Source: Heligmosomoides polygyrus polygyrus
Lineage: Eukaryota; Nematoda; Chromadorea; Rhabditida; Heligmosomidae
DNA length: 64,000 nucleotides
Reading direction: 5' to 3'
Assembly (NCBI GenBank): GCA_947396885.1
Contig: OX377202.1
Coordinates: forward strand, 25,234,001 to 25,298,000
Part shown: positions 21,157 through 31,045 of the stretch, in pieces
Position numbering within the stretch: the first letter of the stretch is position 1
Layout of the letters: the number at the start of each line of letters is the position of its first letter
Notes under the pieces: model-generated
What the model saw: only the letters and a program-made list of their open reading frames with translations
Databases searched by the model: none
What the model was told of the DNA's origin: nothing
Position numbers and translations under genes: made by a program

Positions 21157-22593
21157 CAGAGGTGCACACAAAATTTTTTGCGTTAATTTTTTTAACGAAA
21201 TTTTTTAGCGGAAAATTTTCGTTAAATTTCCGGTAAATCGTTAAATTTCGTTAAAAATACAAAGTAGATGCAAACCCTTATTTCAAGTAAAAAAAAACAA
21301 GGAAATCGTATAGGGTTCCACTTCAAGAGTTCAGGGAATAGAGTACAACATTGCAATGTAATTCAAACAATTCAAGATCAACAAACGTAGAAAAATAAAC
21401 AGCCTTCAGTAACAAATTATCTACAGGGTGTGGAATGAGAACAGCTATGGAATTATCATGGAAGATGATCACCGGCAAGGCATCTTAAAATGTACGATCA
21501 GGCAGAATCCGGAGTTCCCCCCCCCCCTTTCCTAGTTCTTTGCGAAACCGTTTTGTCTGACTGTTCTGCGACCATATACAATTTCGATGCGGGCGCAGGC
21601 CACTAAGTACAAAAAGATCAAATAAGGATACAATTAAAAGCGAGTCAGTGGAATGTTTCCACGTTATCGAACGCACGATTTTCGAGTGCCCGATGCGAGG
21701 GACCATCCATTTTTTTGCAACGTCGTTGCCATGACACGGCATCGTGTCACACGTCCCACACTGCTGAATAGGTGTGACACATCGTTAATGTGTTAACGTC
21801 CAGGAAAAATAGCCTCCCAAAATTTTGTTATTAGAGTTTTCTAAAATCGTTTAAAATCATCCAGCGGCCTAAAAAATATTCTCTCCGTCTCAGGTGTTCC
21901 ATGTGGCGGGCAAAGGTATTCTGGGATAAGCAGCGCCAGGTGATGATAGGCATATCTTACGAGGCGGTTAGACCAGTATATTTTTGTCGATTCATTGACG
22001 TACTTGGGGGCTCGGCGAATAAATTTCTAGCTCCAAAAGGCATTAAAGGATAAGGGTAAAGGACGGCGTTACTCAATCTCTTTTGGGATGCGTCACGCAC
22101 TCTACTTCTGTGAGATGCGGAGGGGATTTGAATGCGTGTTGGCCTACACCTACTTGCGGTGACGAGCCGATGAACAAGTCAGCGCTTTATCCTCCTAGAC
22201 AAGTCTGGATGGAAGGCTTGGTTGGCTGGGGCGGGAAATCCGAACCAGGAACCTGGTATTGGGTGACAGCCGGCACCTCCTCCGACTGCGCTACCCGCGC
22301 CCCAAAACGCGTTATTTCCAACAATGCAAAACAAATTCATGAAAACATCAAATTGTTCTTGCCAATTTTAATAGTTTTTCAGGAACAATCCTAATCGGGA
22401 GGGTGAGACCTGCAACAATCGTGAAGACTATGGGTAAATGTGATAAAACCACTGAGTAGAATGTCCGTTAAAAATTCCGTTAAATTTCTAAAAATTTCCG
22501 TTAAGTCGTTAAGCCAGATTTTAACGAGAAATACCGTTAATTCGTTAAAATCGTTAAATCGTTAACCGTTAAATGTGCACCCCTGTTACTTAT
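21149..22593. mobile_element. hAT-like non-autonomous element, perfect 8-bp duplication
   Basis: The element 21157-22585 begins CAGAGGTGCACA and ends TGTGCACCCCTG. It is flanked by identical 8-base words TTACTTAT (21149-21156 and 22586-22593). CAGRGG-type ends with 8-bp duplications define hAT. Subterminal regions (21175-21260, 22460-22570) are arrays of CGTTAAATTTCCGG-like repeats in inverse orientation. No transposase is visible. SINE copy D inserted inside it later. Confidence 0.85.
22043..22303 (-). repeat. tRNA-derived SINE, copy D
   Basis: Reverse copy with the tail side GGATAAGGGTAAAGGACGG and the tRNA side CCTCCTCCGACTGCGCTACC. Flanks CCAAAAGGCATTA and CCAAAACGCGTTA (10 of 13 identical) look like its target duplication. 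It is nested in the hAT-like element. Confidence 0.8.
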
Positions 22594-22630
22594 GTCGCCA
22601 TCTTCTGCTAGCTTCAGTCGACAACTTTAA

Positions 22631-23029
22631 GGCTTTTTAAAACAAAGGGGTGTTTTTTGATTCTGACATCTTTTGGCCCACTAAAAGACTACACTATTAT
22701 TTCAGGCAGTTTTTGCATCACGCAATTCATCGAAGAAACCATTTTTCGGAGATCTCTAAAAAAGCTCCTTTTCTTGCAACCTTTTCTTTTTGTGATCGAC
22801 TGTTTTCGCATCACGTTTGAAACAATATATTTCCTCCACTTTTGCTGGTCTTTTCAGAACCAATTTTTGCTGTATTCTTTTGTGATAAGCAGATTTTGTG
22901 GTACTTCTGGCTCAATAAATATTGTTTTGTATTGTGTTCACATCATGGACAGCAGAATGTAGCGAGTATGTGACTAAACAAATCTGAGAGAAGTTGCAAT
23001 GAGATTAATAAAATGTCAATATGTTCTAG
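22631..23029. other. Unassigned stretch
   Basis: A 101-codon plus-strand ORF (22657-22962), rich in Phe and Leu, has no recognised domain and may be chance. Confidence 0.3.
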
Positions 23030-23245
23030 GCTTTCATCACTCCTGCATGACCGAATATCGCGATGGCAATTTTAATGCGTATTTGGCTTATACAATGGCT
23101 TGTATGTGTAGCTCCCAGTGGATGGATAAAGAGGTACCAATGTGCCGACCCCGGAGGGATGAAAGGCTTGGTTCTGAGCTCAAACAAAGAACTCTGAATA
23201 AGGACGCACGCGAGAGGAAGTGCGTCCTCATACTGCGCCACTAGC
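23030..23245 (-). repeat. tRNA-derived SINE, copy I (degenerate)
   Basis: Reverse, decayed copy. TTTTAATGCGTATTTGGC, then CCGACCCCGGAGGGATG and AGGCTTGG remain recognisable. The middle carries deletions and the tRNA side is replaced by unrelated sequence. Confidence 0.55.
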
Positions 23246-23379
23246 CACCCAACATTGTTCGTCAAAAAATGAGTATCATTTTTGGTTACGCCAACTTAGA
23301 ATATGAGCGCAAATCACTTTGAAGAGGAGGCAATTCCAGCATGCCGACCAAATCAAGGCATAAGTAATGTTTGGGGTCT

Positions 23380-23585
23380 ACCTAAGCCAGGCATCTCTTC
23401 CCTTCGGGGTCGGTTGATAGGTCTCGAGTAGGTTGGGAAGGATAAAGGCCTAACTTGTAGTTTGTGACCTCGAGTCATTGCACAAGTCAAATACGCATTC
23501 TTACCAGTCTTATGATCTAAATAAGAAGTATAATGTGTGATGCATTCCACAATTGGCTGAGACCGTCCTTCATTATCCACATTAC
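23380..23585 (+). repeat. tRNA-derived SINE, copy J (partial)
   Basis: Forward partial copy with CCCTTCGGGGTCGGTTGATA, GGGAAGGATAAAGG, CAAATACGCATTC and a GACCGTCCTTCATTATCC tail. The tRNA head is missing. Confidence 0.6.
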
Positions 23586-24044
23586 CGCTATTCAATAAAA
23601 ATAAATAGATCATATTTCCAAATTGCAAGAGCACTTAAAAAATGTTTTCAAAACTTTCAAATCGGAGTAGTGATTCTGCGAATGCGTGGAGCTGGGTTAG
23701 ATTACGAAACGGGAAAATCGTTGTGATAATGGGAGCACCCGGGTTATTAAGGTAATGGTATCCTTGTAGGAGTGCTGACAGAGTCGAAGGTCTATACCGT
23801 TTCTCATTTCATACCGGTTCCATAAGCTATACTTCAAAGGTGCTTTTTTAGAAAAGGTAAGATTATATTAGGTTGTCCAGAAACAAAAGCAGGTTTTCGA
23901 CCTCCAACATTAGAGCGGAATTTTTTGGTAAAACGTTACCTAGAATACTGCATAGTTGTAACTGTTACAAAGCTGGTTTTATGCGCTTTTTCGTTGTGCT
24001 AATCGTTTTTTAATTTAGACTACTTCAGATTTTCTAGGCTATAA

Positions 24045-24995
24045 ATGGACGTGTCAAAACAGCAATTTTGGCAAATTTACATGTATGAGTTCCAGCTCTG
24101 CCGTAATGCGGCGGAAACAACTCAGAATATCAATGAGGTATGTAACCAAGGAATTGTTAACAAATCCATGGTGATGCGCTGGCTTCAAAAAATTCGCCGG
24201 GGTGAATTCGATCATGATGATGAGACAGGTCGCGGATGTCTCTCCGGCACTGATTGCAACGAGTTGAAGAACCTCAAGAAGCAAATCCACGTGTGACCAT
24301 TCGAGAACTTGCGAAAGAGCTCTTCGTAAGCAAATCAAGTATTTGTGAACATCTGCGGAAAATTGGAAAGACGAAGAAGTTTGATAAATTTACCAGACGA
24401 TTTGAGCGACCATCAAAAAAATCATTGGTTCGAAGCGTAGTCAGCGCTGCTTCTTCGCAACAAGAATGATCCATTTCTCGACCGTATCGTAACTTGTGAC
24501 GAGAAATGGACCCTCTACGATAACCGGCGACGATCGCTTTAGTGGCTGGACCGCGATGAGGGTCCGCAGTAGCTCCCGAAACCGAAATCGCACCAGAAGA
24601 AGATCATGATAACTGTTTGGTGGTCTGCTTCTGGATTAGTTCACCACAGTTCCTTGAATTCGGGCAGAACAGTGACGGCAGAGAAGTACGTCCAACAGAT
24701 CGACGACATGCACGAAAAATTCCGAATTATGCATTCGGCTGTGGTTAATAGAAAAGGGCCGGTCCTTCTCCACGAAAACACGCGACCACCTGTTGCGCAT
24801 CCGACGCTGCAGAAGTTGAACGAGTTGGAATATGAAACTCTGCCACACCCATCATATTCGCTGGACCTTTCGCCAACCGAGCGCCACTTTGTCAAGCATC
24901 TGGATATCTTCTTGAGCAAGAAATGCTTCAATAAAGTAGCCCAGGTGGAAAGTGCCTTCGAGGAATTGATCCGCTCCAGAACACCGGACTCCTAG
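24045..24995 (+). pseudogene. Mariner transposase, frameshifted
   Basis: Translation begins MDVSKQQFWQIYMYEFQLC at 24045, and similarity passes through three frames: 24045-24293, 24254-24466 and 24606-24995. The first two hold the helix-turn-helix DNA-binding region (VTIRELAKELFVSKSSICEH). Between them and the third frame, CDEKW-like sequence marks the first catalytic Asp. The third frame has VWWSASGLVHHS, then LLHEN where the second catalytic Asp (LLHDN) is expected, and LDLSPTERHF where SPDLSPTDYHFF is expected. With multiple frame changes and acidic replacements, this copy is inactive. A mariner transposase is normally about 340-350 residues. It resembles the cecropia/bandit-like mariners of nematodes. 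Confidence 0.85.
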
Positions 24996-25103
24996 GCAAT
25001 AGGGATAATTAAGCAATGTTTCGTTGGCAAAGATGTATAGACTCGAATGGTTTCTACTCCTTTAATAAAGTTGTGTTTGAGCTGACATATGTCGTTTTAA
25101 AAA

Positions 25104-25401
25104 GGGCGCGTGTAGCGCAGTCGGAGGAGGCACGACTGTGTGCATGCACCCGATATCAGGTTCCTGGTTCGGATTTCCCGCCCAGGCCAACCAAGCCTTC
25201 CATCCCTCCGGGGTCGGTGAATTGGTACCAGACTTGTCTGGGAAGGATAAAGCGCTGACTTGCTCATCGGCTGGCCACCGCAAGTTATTGTATGGCCAAA
25301 TACGCATTCATATCGTTTCCACGACATCCCGTAGAAGTAGAATGCGCTGACGCATCCCAAAAGGGATTGAGTAACGCCGTCCTTTATCCTTTTATCCTTT
25401 A
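25104..25401 (+). repeat. tRNA-derived SINE, copy E (best forward copy)
   Basis: This is the reference copy. It starts GGGCGCGTGTAGCGCAGTCG, with an A box TAGCGCAGTCGG, then a B-box-like GGTTCGGATTTCC about 45 bases on. A ~220-bp body with no ORF follows and the tail is (TTTATCC)n. Identical flanks GTCGTTTTAAA at 25091-25101 and 25403-25413 prove retroposition into the mariner. The tRNA-like head indicates pol III transcription. A LINE partner would supply the enzymes, but I cannot identify which. I do not recognise this family by name. Confidence 0.9.
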
Positions 25402-25456
25402 CGTCGTTTTAAAGCTTGAGGTCCAAAATCTGCCTTGATTTTCGGACAACCTAATA

Positions 25457-25794
25457 GTAATGGTTCAGCGAGCTAATGGATTAACATCACAAAAAAGCAA
25501 AAATTTTAATGGGTGCAGCAAAACAACTTGCACTCCAATTCTAATGTGTTAGGAGTCCCACAAAGCGTAAGTAAAGTGGCGCAGTCAAAACTTGACTCTC
25601 ATAGAGCCAGATATGTTACCTCGAACGGAGAGTATACACAGTTCCTTCCAATTCTTTCTCTACGGCTGGCTAGGAGATATGGGTACCATCACGCTGCCTT
25701 AAGAAGAGCCGCTAGGTTTCGGGCAGGTTCTGCATTTTGAACTTCTAACGCTATCCCGTGTAATCTAGGAGTATAACGTGCGCAGTTTAATCTT
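25457..25794. other. Unassigned stretch
   Basis: No feature recognised. The 75-codon ORF at 25513-25740 has no known motif. Confidence 0.3.
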
Positions 25795-26028
25795 TCGAGG
25801 TAAATGGAGGCGTTCTAAAGACTATTTAACCAGTACAATGAAATACGGTAGCCAGCCGATGGATGAGAAGTTAGCCCTTTATCTTCTTCAAATAAGCCTG
25901 ATACCACTTAACAGACCCACGAGCGATGTATAGCTTGCTTAGCCTAGGCAGTGTCCGAACGAAGAACCTGATCGGTGTGTTCGTGAAAGCTGGCGCCTCC
26001 TCCTAATACTCTTTGGCGCTCCCATCTC
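25795..26028 (-). repeat. tRNA-derived SINE, copy K (degenerate)
   Basis: Reverse copy, heavily substituted. GGTAGCCAGCCGATGGATGA, ACCACTTAACAGACCCACGA and GGCGCCTCCTCCTAATAC align to the family, and the tail side is missing. It lies directly upstream of the much better preserved copy F, so two SINEs of different age are adjacent. Confidence 0.6.
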
Positions 26029-26042
26029 CTCAAAATTCCTCC

Positions 26043-26356
26043 AGTTTTAAGAAGGATAAAGGATAAAAGGATAAAAGACGGCGTTGCTCAATCCTTGTTG
26101 GGATGCGTCACGCATTCTACTTCTACGGGATGTCGATATGAATGCGTATTTGGCCATACAATGATTTGCGGTGGCCAGCTGATGAACAAGTCAGCGCTCT
26201 ATCCTTCCCAGACATGTCTGGTACCAATTCACCGACTCCGGAGGGATGAAAGGCTCGGTTGGCCTAGGCGGGAAATCCGAACTAGGAACCTGGTATCGGG
26301 TTTACGCGAGAGCCGGCGCCTCCTCTGACTGTGCTACACGCGCCCTAGTTTCAAGA
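26043..26356 (-). repeat. tRNA-derived SINE, copy F
   Basis: Full-length reverse copy (about 26054-26345) with three tail units (GGATAAAGGATAAAAGGATA) and an intact tRNA side ending CTGTGCTACACGCGCCC. The flanks AGTTTTAAGAA (26043-26053) and AGTTTCAAGAA (26346-26356) differ at one base and mark an 11-bp target duplication. Confidence 0.9.
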
Positions 26357-27278
26357 AACAAACTAAAAACGGATCTGAGTTGGGGAGCGCAATTCTATAA
26401 ATAGTGTAGGAAAATTGACCCTAAGTTCAATAAAGCTACATCGCACATTTCCAAGCTCTTAGCAGTTTTTAATGAGCTAAAAATAGGTGTGTTATACTTA
26501 GTCAATACATAAATCAAAACGCTTTTTGATGTGGTTGTTGTTGCTGCTTTTGAAGTCCGAAATAAATTGTAGACCATTCTATGCATTTGTTGAAGCAACG
26601 AATTCTTTCAGCTTGTTTTTCAAAGTGATTCGTTCGCAATGAAAATCGAACCGAGGATGCTTTTGCTACCAGGAAACTAAGGTGTGCAATTCTGCAGCAC
26701 AAGCCCGCAGATTTCAAAGCAGTATATGACGCCACATGGGTAACGCATAAACATGTGCTTGAATGAAGGAGAATTTAAATGAACGTGTCACTCCCATGAG
26801 CATGTTTTGGCGAGGGTCCTTTTCGTCCGGCGGTGTCGCTTGCACGTTTTCTTGCATATCAATACGTGATGCAAAACACCGGCGAGTTCACCGAGCCAGA
26901 AGACACATAGCGATTGAAACATGAAGGAAGGGAAGGTACTGGTGATGTGGAGCTAAAGAGAACGGTCATGGAAAGAAAGAAAATGGTGAGCAATGGGGTT
27001 GAGGTGCCATTTCTTCTTGTGTCCGTGAACTCGTACAACACAGGACAAGGAAGAAGGATAGAAAACAAGGCGATGTTCTCGTAATAAGTATCTAACAACT
27101 AATGTCTTAGAAAATTCAATTCTTAATGGAGATCCTTTATTTATTTATTTATTTATTTGCACAAAATTATGCGCTAAAACGAGTAATGAAACAATGGACA
27201 CGATGCATCGAAAATCACAAACCACTGGACACAAAAAAAGAGAAGGAAACCTCAACAGCACCATCTGTACAGATCAAT
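26357..27278. other. Unassigned stretch
   Basis: No gene recognised. A (TTTA)n run lies at 27138-27160. Confidence 0.35.
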
Positions 27279-27653
27279 GAAGTTCTGAATAAAGAGATCT
27301 TGATTATCCCGGCATATGAAGCACGGCGTCCGCTCTTTATTTACGCAGATGCAAAATCATTAGAAGAAGAATACAGGCTACAATAATTATACCGTTTTCT
27401 TCTCAATAGCTAGAGGGACAACCTTACTATTATTACATAACGTTAGCGTCCTATTATAAGGGTAAATAATAATAATAATTCTTCAGACGTTCCCCACATT
27501 GCTCTATCCACACATGGGCTCCGGTACTTATCTCGACAGTGTTTAATCATTCTCACGGACTATAACGACGAAACTATCTATATCTATATCTATATTGCTA
27601 TTCTACTCTATATTCTGACAACACTATCTATATCTATATTGCTCGACTGTTCT

Positions 27654-28553
27654 CGCGATTATAACGACTCTCTTCTTCTTCTTCATCTTCTTCTTCTTCA
27701 GCGTCTGTCCCGCTTCGTAGCGGGGTCCGCTATTCTGGTGTCATGACGCCACCTTTCCCGATCCAGCGCTAGATCAGGGTGGACGCCAGCCGCTTTCAAG
27801 TCCGTATGTAACGTATCAGCCCAGCGCTGCTTCGGGCGCCCTCTAGGCCGCTTTCCTACCACCTCGAACTTAAGGCCTATCTTGCGGACGCTATCTTCCT
27901 TTCCACGCAGAACGTGGCCGTACCATCGTAAGCGAGCTTCGCGCATCTTGTCAGTTATCGGCGCGACACCGAACTTCTGCCGAATAGCATCGTTTCGGAT
28001 GCGGTCCATGCGCGTGACTCCTGCCGTCCAGCGCAGCATCTTCGTCTCCATGACGCTGAGGCGCGCTTCAACTTCCTTGGTCGCAAGCCAACACTCAGCG
28101 CCGTACATCGCTACTGGCCGGATGACTGCCCTGTAGATCTTTGACTTAAAGCGCTTCGGTATCTTCCTATCGCAGAGCACCCCAGTCAACGAGCGCCACT
28201 TGGACCCAGCTGCACTCACGCGTGAATTCACTGCGACCATCAGTTTGCCGTCAGACGCCACTGCTGATCCCAGGTACTTAAAGACCGCAGTGCGTAGAAG
28301 CTCGATGCCGTTAACCTTGATGGAGCTGGACGATGGAGTCCGTCGTTAAATACTCGCCGTACGCCGTAGCACTATCTCGAAACACTTGAGCTGTCGTACA
28401 CTATGTGATGTGACATGGGTCTTCGTAGGCCGGCCTGTCACAAGGGCCTGTCGCCTGCAATCGAGTGTCCGTGTTCGGCTTAACTCGCAGAGCGAGTAGT
28501 TTCCAGTGGCACCACGTGGAGGAACGGACATCGCCACCGCGATTATAACGACT
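27654..28553 (-). mobile_element. Internally deleted RTE insertion, 16-bp target duplication
   Basis: The word CGCGATTATAACGACT stands at 27654-27669 and 28538-28553 and brackets an 868-bp minus-strand insertion. It ends 3' in a GAA-rich run (27670-27700). The RT-coding part stops at about 28345, and the remaining 190 bp at the 5' side (28346-28537) is not RT. It may be a retained 5' UTR joined by internal deletion. Confidence 0.8.
27698..28345 (-). pseudogene. RTE-type reverse transcriptase, C-terminal fragment
   Basis: The open frame starts within VFKYLGSAVASDGKL (about 28290) and continues with the GAECW motif, RLRWYGHVLRGKED and GRPKQRWADTL, the usual thumb and C-terminal blocks of RTE-like polyproteins. 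The endonuclease, palm motifs and FADD are absent. The sequence differs clearly from the RTE copies at 715 and 34965, so it is a third RTE lineage in this window. The frame is open for over 200 codons with no stop, which suggests a young insertion. Confidence 0.8.
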
Positions 28554-28950
28554 GTACTACCTATATATCTACATATTATATATAATTTATAACGCACAAA
28601 TATAGTGAAGAGATCCTGATTATCCCGACATATGAAGCATGACGTTCGCTCTTCATGTATGCTGTTATACGAAGAAAACAAGAAATCGTTAGAAGAAGAA
28701 GACAAGCTACAATAATTACGTTCCCGAAATTGCTCTATTACGCTCATGGGCTCCGATATTTATATCGATAGTGTTCAATTATTCTCGCGAACTATAACGA
28801 CGACACTACCTATATTCACATTGCTCGACTGTTCTCGCGATTATAACGACTATACTGCCTACATATCTAGATATCTATATTGCATATATATATTCTTTAT
28901 CGCGCACAAATATGTGCATTGTAATAAATAAATAATAAATAAATAATCAA

Positions 28951-29816
28951 TAACGGATCAATGTAATGCTTCAATCCTAATTTTTCCATGAGAATAGCCT
29001 TCGAGAACAAAAAGTACATTCAAAATTAAGCGAAATCTACATCCAAATGTTCTGGTCTTGGGATGGGGAAGGGGAACTTGATAGAGGCGAGCAGCGGCCC
29101 GCCAACACTGCAAGTCAGCTGGCGAAACGGCTCCGGATACCAGCTTAGTAGGGGCACCGTCTATGTAGGTGCACAGCGCCCACTTGATCGTTGTATAGGA
29201 AGAGTATGGTAAAATTGAATTTCTTGTTAGGAAGAACAAAAACAATAACATGGAGTTGCAGAACCATGAAAAAATGTAAGCGTACATTATATGTACAGTT
29301 CTACATGATTGCTAAAGTATGATACCATAAAGACCGGTTGCTTCAACCACCACTTGAAATTCTTTAAATCTTGTCTCATGTGCAAAGCCACAATGAGATC
29401 CGGGAGCAGGCATAGTGCATAATTGCTCATCCTTTACAATTATCTAGTCATGTCTCTCCTCTCCCCTGAGTTTTCGTGTTGAAGATGTGAAACTCAGTGA
29501 AAACCTTTCTCCGATAGAAACGACAAGATAGCACCGTCTTTTCCAGGCCCAATTCCGCTATTTAGGAGCAAAATACACATTCTCTTAGAGTTAAAATTCC
29601 AAAAGTAAAAAGAAGAAAACGCGGTAGCTCGTTCCCATCTTCACTCCAGATTCGTAACTGCAAAAAACTAGCCATCAAATACCGCCATCGTCCCTTTTTA
29701 TCTTCGTTCCTCTACACTCTTGGAGAGAAAAAAACTTGCCCTAATCTGTGTGGGAAAAAAGGGAGTGTAGTACCATTTTTGGCGAAAATTAGGAATAGAA
29801 TTTCTTAGGAGGTGCT
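28951..29816. other. Unassigned stretch
   Basis: No gene recognised. Confidence 0.35.
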
Positions 29817-30140
29817 ACGATTCGAGGACAAGAAACGCCGTCACTTAGGCCAAGTCGTTGAAAATTAGGTGGGCCGGCCACGTGATGCTCTTCGCAGACA
29901 CCCGATGGACAAGAGCCGTGACCAACGGAATTGCGCAGGATGTCAACAGAACACGAGGACGCCCACCAACGCGTTGGTCGGACTTCTTCGCGAAAGCCCT
30001 GAACGAATGATATGACGATCATCGTGTGCCTCGATGAGGAGGATTCATTGGAGCACTCTGGCACGCGACAAGGACGAATGAAAACGCTGCTGGCGCCCGC
30101 GCGGGCAACTCTGACATCAACTGGACGACAGGTGATACAT
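29817..30140 (+). pseudogene. RTE 3'-end fragment (same family as 34940-38450)
   Basis: KIRWAGHVMLFADTRWTRAV and then GRPPTRWSDFFAKALN match the C-terminus of the RTE at 34965-35822, followed by its 3' end GACGACAGGTGATACA. Stops and frame changes are present. The 5' truncation removes everything upstream of the C-terminal 110 codons. Confidence 0.75.
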
Positions 30141-30734
30141 GTGGTAGAGGAAGTGCTGAGACGCAACCTGCAAAGCTACCAACACGATCTGAGGGCTCTT
30201 ATTGAGCCAGGAGTGGGTTTGTACGAACAATGGTGCTTCACCTTGATCAATGATGCATGCGCAAATGATTTTCAAATTGTATGTTTGGCCCATTCTTACC
30301 CTTTGACAACTAAGCCTCTGTTGTAACATATATTTTAGTGGCCACACTGTACTTGATACGGGCGGAAGCAGTCTGACTTGCGTTGAGAAGTAAAAGTTCT
30401 ATGTAGTAGTGTTCCACTCTTTAGCTCCCGAATCACCACCAGAAAGCGTCACAATTTATTGTTATGACGGCAAGGCATCTCTTGTATAATGGACGCAGGC
30501 GCTACAGAGAATTTGTCTCACTTCGAAACATTCTGAAGGATTAAATATGAAAACAATAAATAACAAGTGGAATAACAAGATTTAAAATAATAAATGTAGA
30601 ACTTCAGGATTCCTGTTTCCCTTATTTCCCAGGCTAGATTTTTCCTCTAGCCCTCAATTTGGAACTGAAGAAATCAATCGTAACAATGTTTTAACTGATC
30701 TGTCTAAGCCTGGACAGCCCGGTGAAGAGGCTAT
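30141..30734. other. Unassigned stretch
   Basis: Nothing recognised. Confidence 0.3.
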
Positions 30735-30800
30735 ATGCTGTTATAGGATGTTTTGTAGCGATCAAAACTCTTGCGCCGAACGGGGAATTAAGCGTGCACC
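30735..30800 (+). repeat. Partial arm of the tRNA-Asp-like foldback family
   Basis: CTGTTATAGGATGTTTTGTA followed by GCGATCAAAACTCTTGCGCC matches the left arm of the copies at 4788 and 8231. The rest of the element is missing. Confidence 0.5.
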
Positions 30801-30842
30801 TTCTGTTTTTCAGTCAGCGGTGCTATGCCAACGACAAAATAT

Positions 30843-31045
30843 TGCTGGGCCAGGCGCCTGCTTCGTCGAAAGGACGCTAGATGGAGTCTCCGTGTCACAG
30901 AATGGCTCCCAAGAGACCACCGACCACCCTGGGACGACCGCCAGCGCGATGGGCAGACTCATTCTCAAGATGTTTCAGAGAGCGGAGTCTGCCTCACTGG
31001 ATGCAAACAGCCAGAGATCGAGCGGTCTGGAAGAGTTGTGGACCC
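30843..31045 (+). pseudogene. RTE-like C-terminal fragment, frameshifted
   Basis: RLLRRKDARWSLRVTEWLPR is followed, after a frame change, by RWADSF-like sequence and then a LEELWTP-type ending. This order (WAGHV, RW, PR, GRPPxRWxD, W) is that of RTE-like C-termini. It is short and broken. A C-rich run (31079-31104) and A-run follow at its 3' side. Confidence 0.5.

Larger units (their letters stand above)
23866..25456 (+). mobile_element. Mariner element with a SINE nested in its 3' region
   Basis: The ends TTAGGTTGTCCAGAAAC (from 23868) and its inverse GGACAACCTAA (to 25454) are flanked by TA on both sides. Removing the SINE and its 11-bp duplication leaves about 1.28 kb, a typical mariner length. 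The element is about 1590 bp because SINE copy E sits between the transposase end and the right TIR. The copy at 42382-43655 belongs to the same family and shows the uninterrupted 3' region. Confidence 0.9.
27279..28950. repeat. Diverged repeat block with TATAACGAC motif, split by an RTE
   Basis: Sequence at 27279-27668 (GATTATCCCGGCATATGAAGC onward) recurs at 28605-28880 as a diverged direct repeat. Within both, units of about 60 bp end in CGCGATTATAACGACT or a variant and alternate with CTATATCTATATTGC-type runs. It closes with a TAAATAA run at 28922-28945. It might be a LINE 3' UTR or a satellite. Its function is unknown. Confidence 0.5.
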
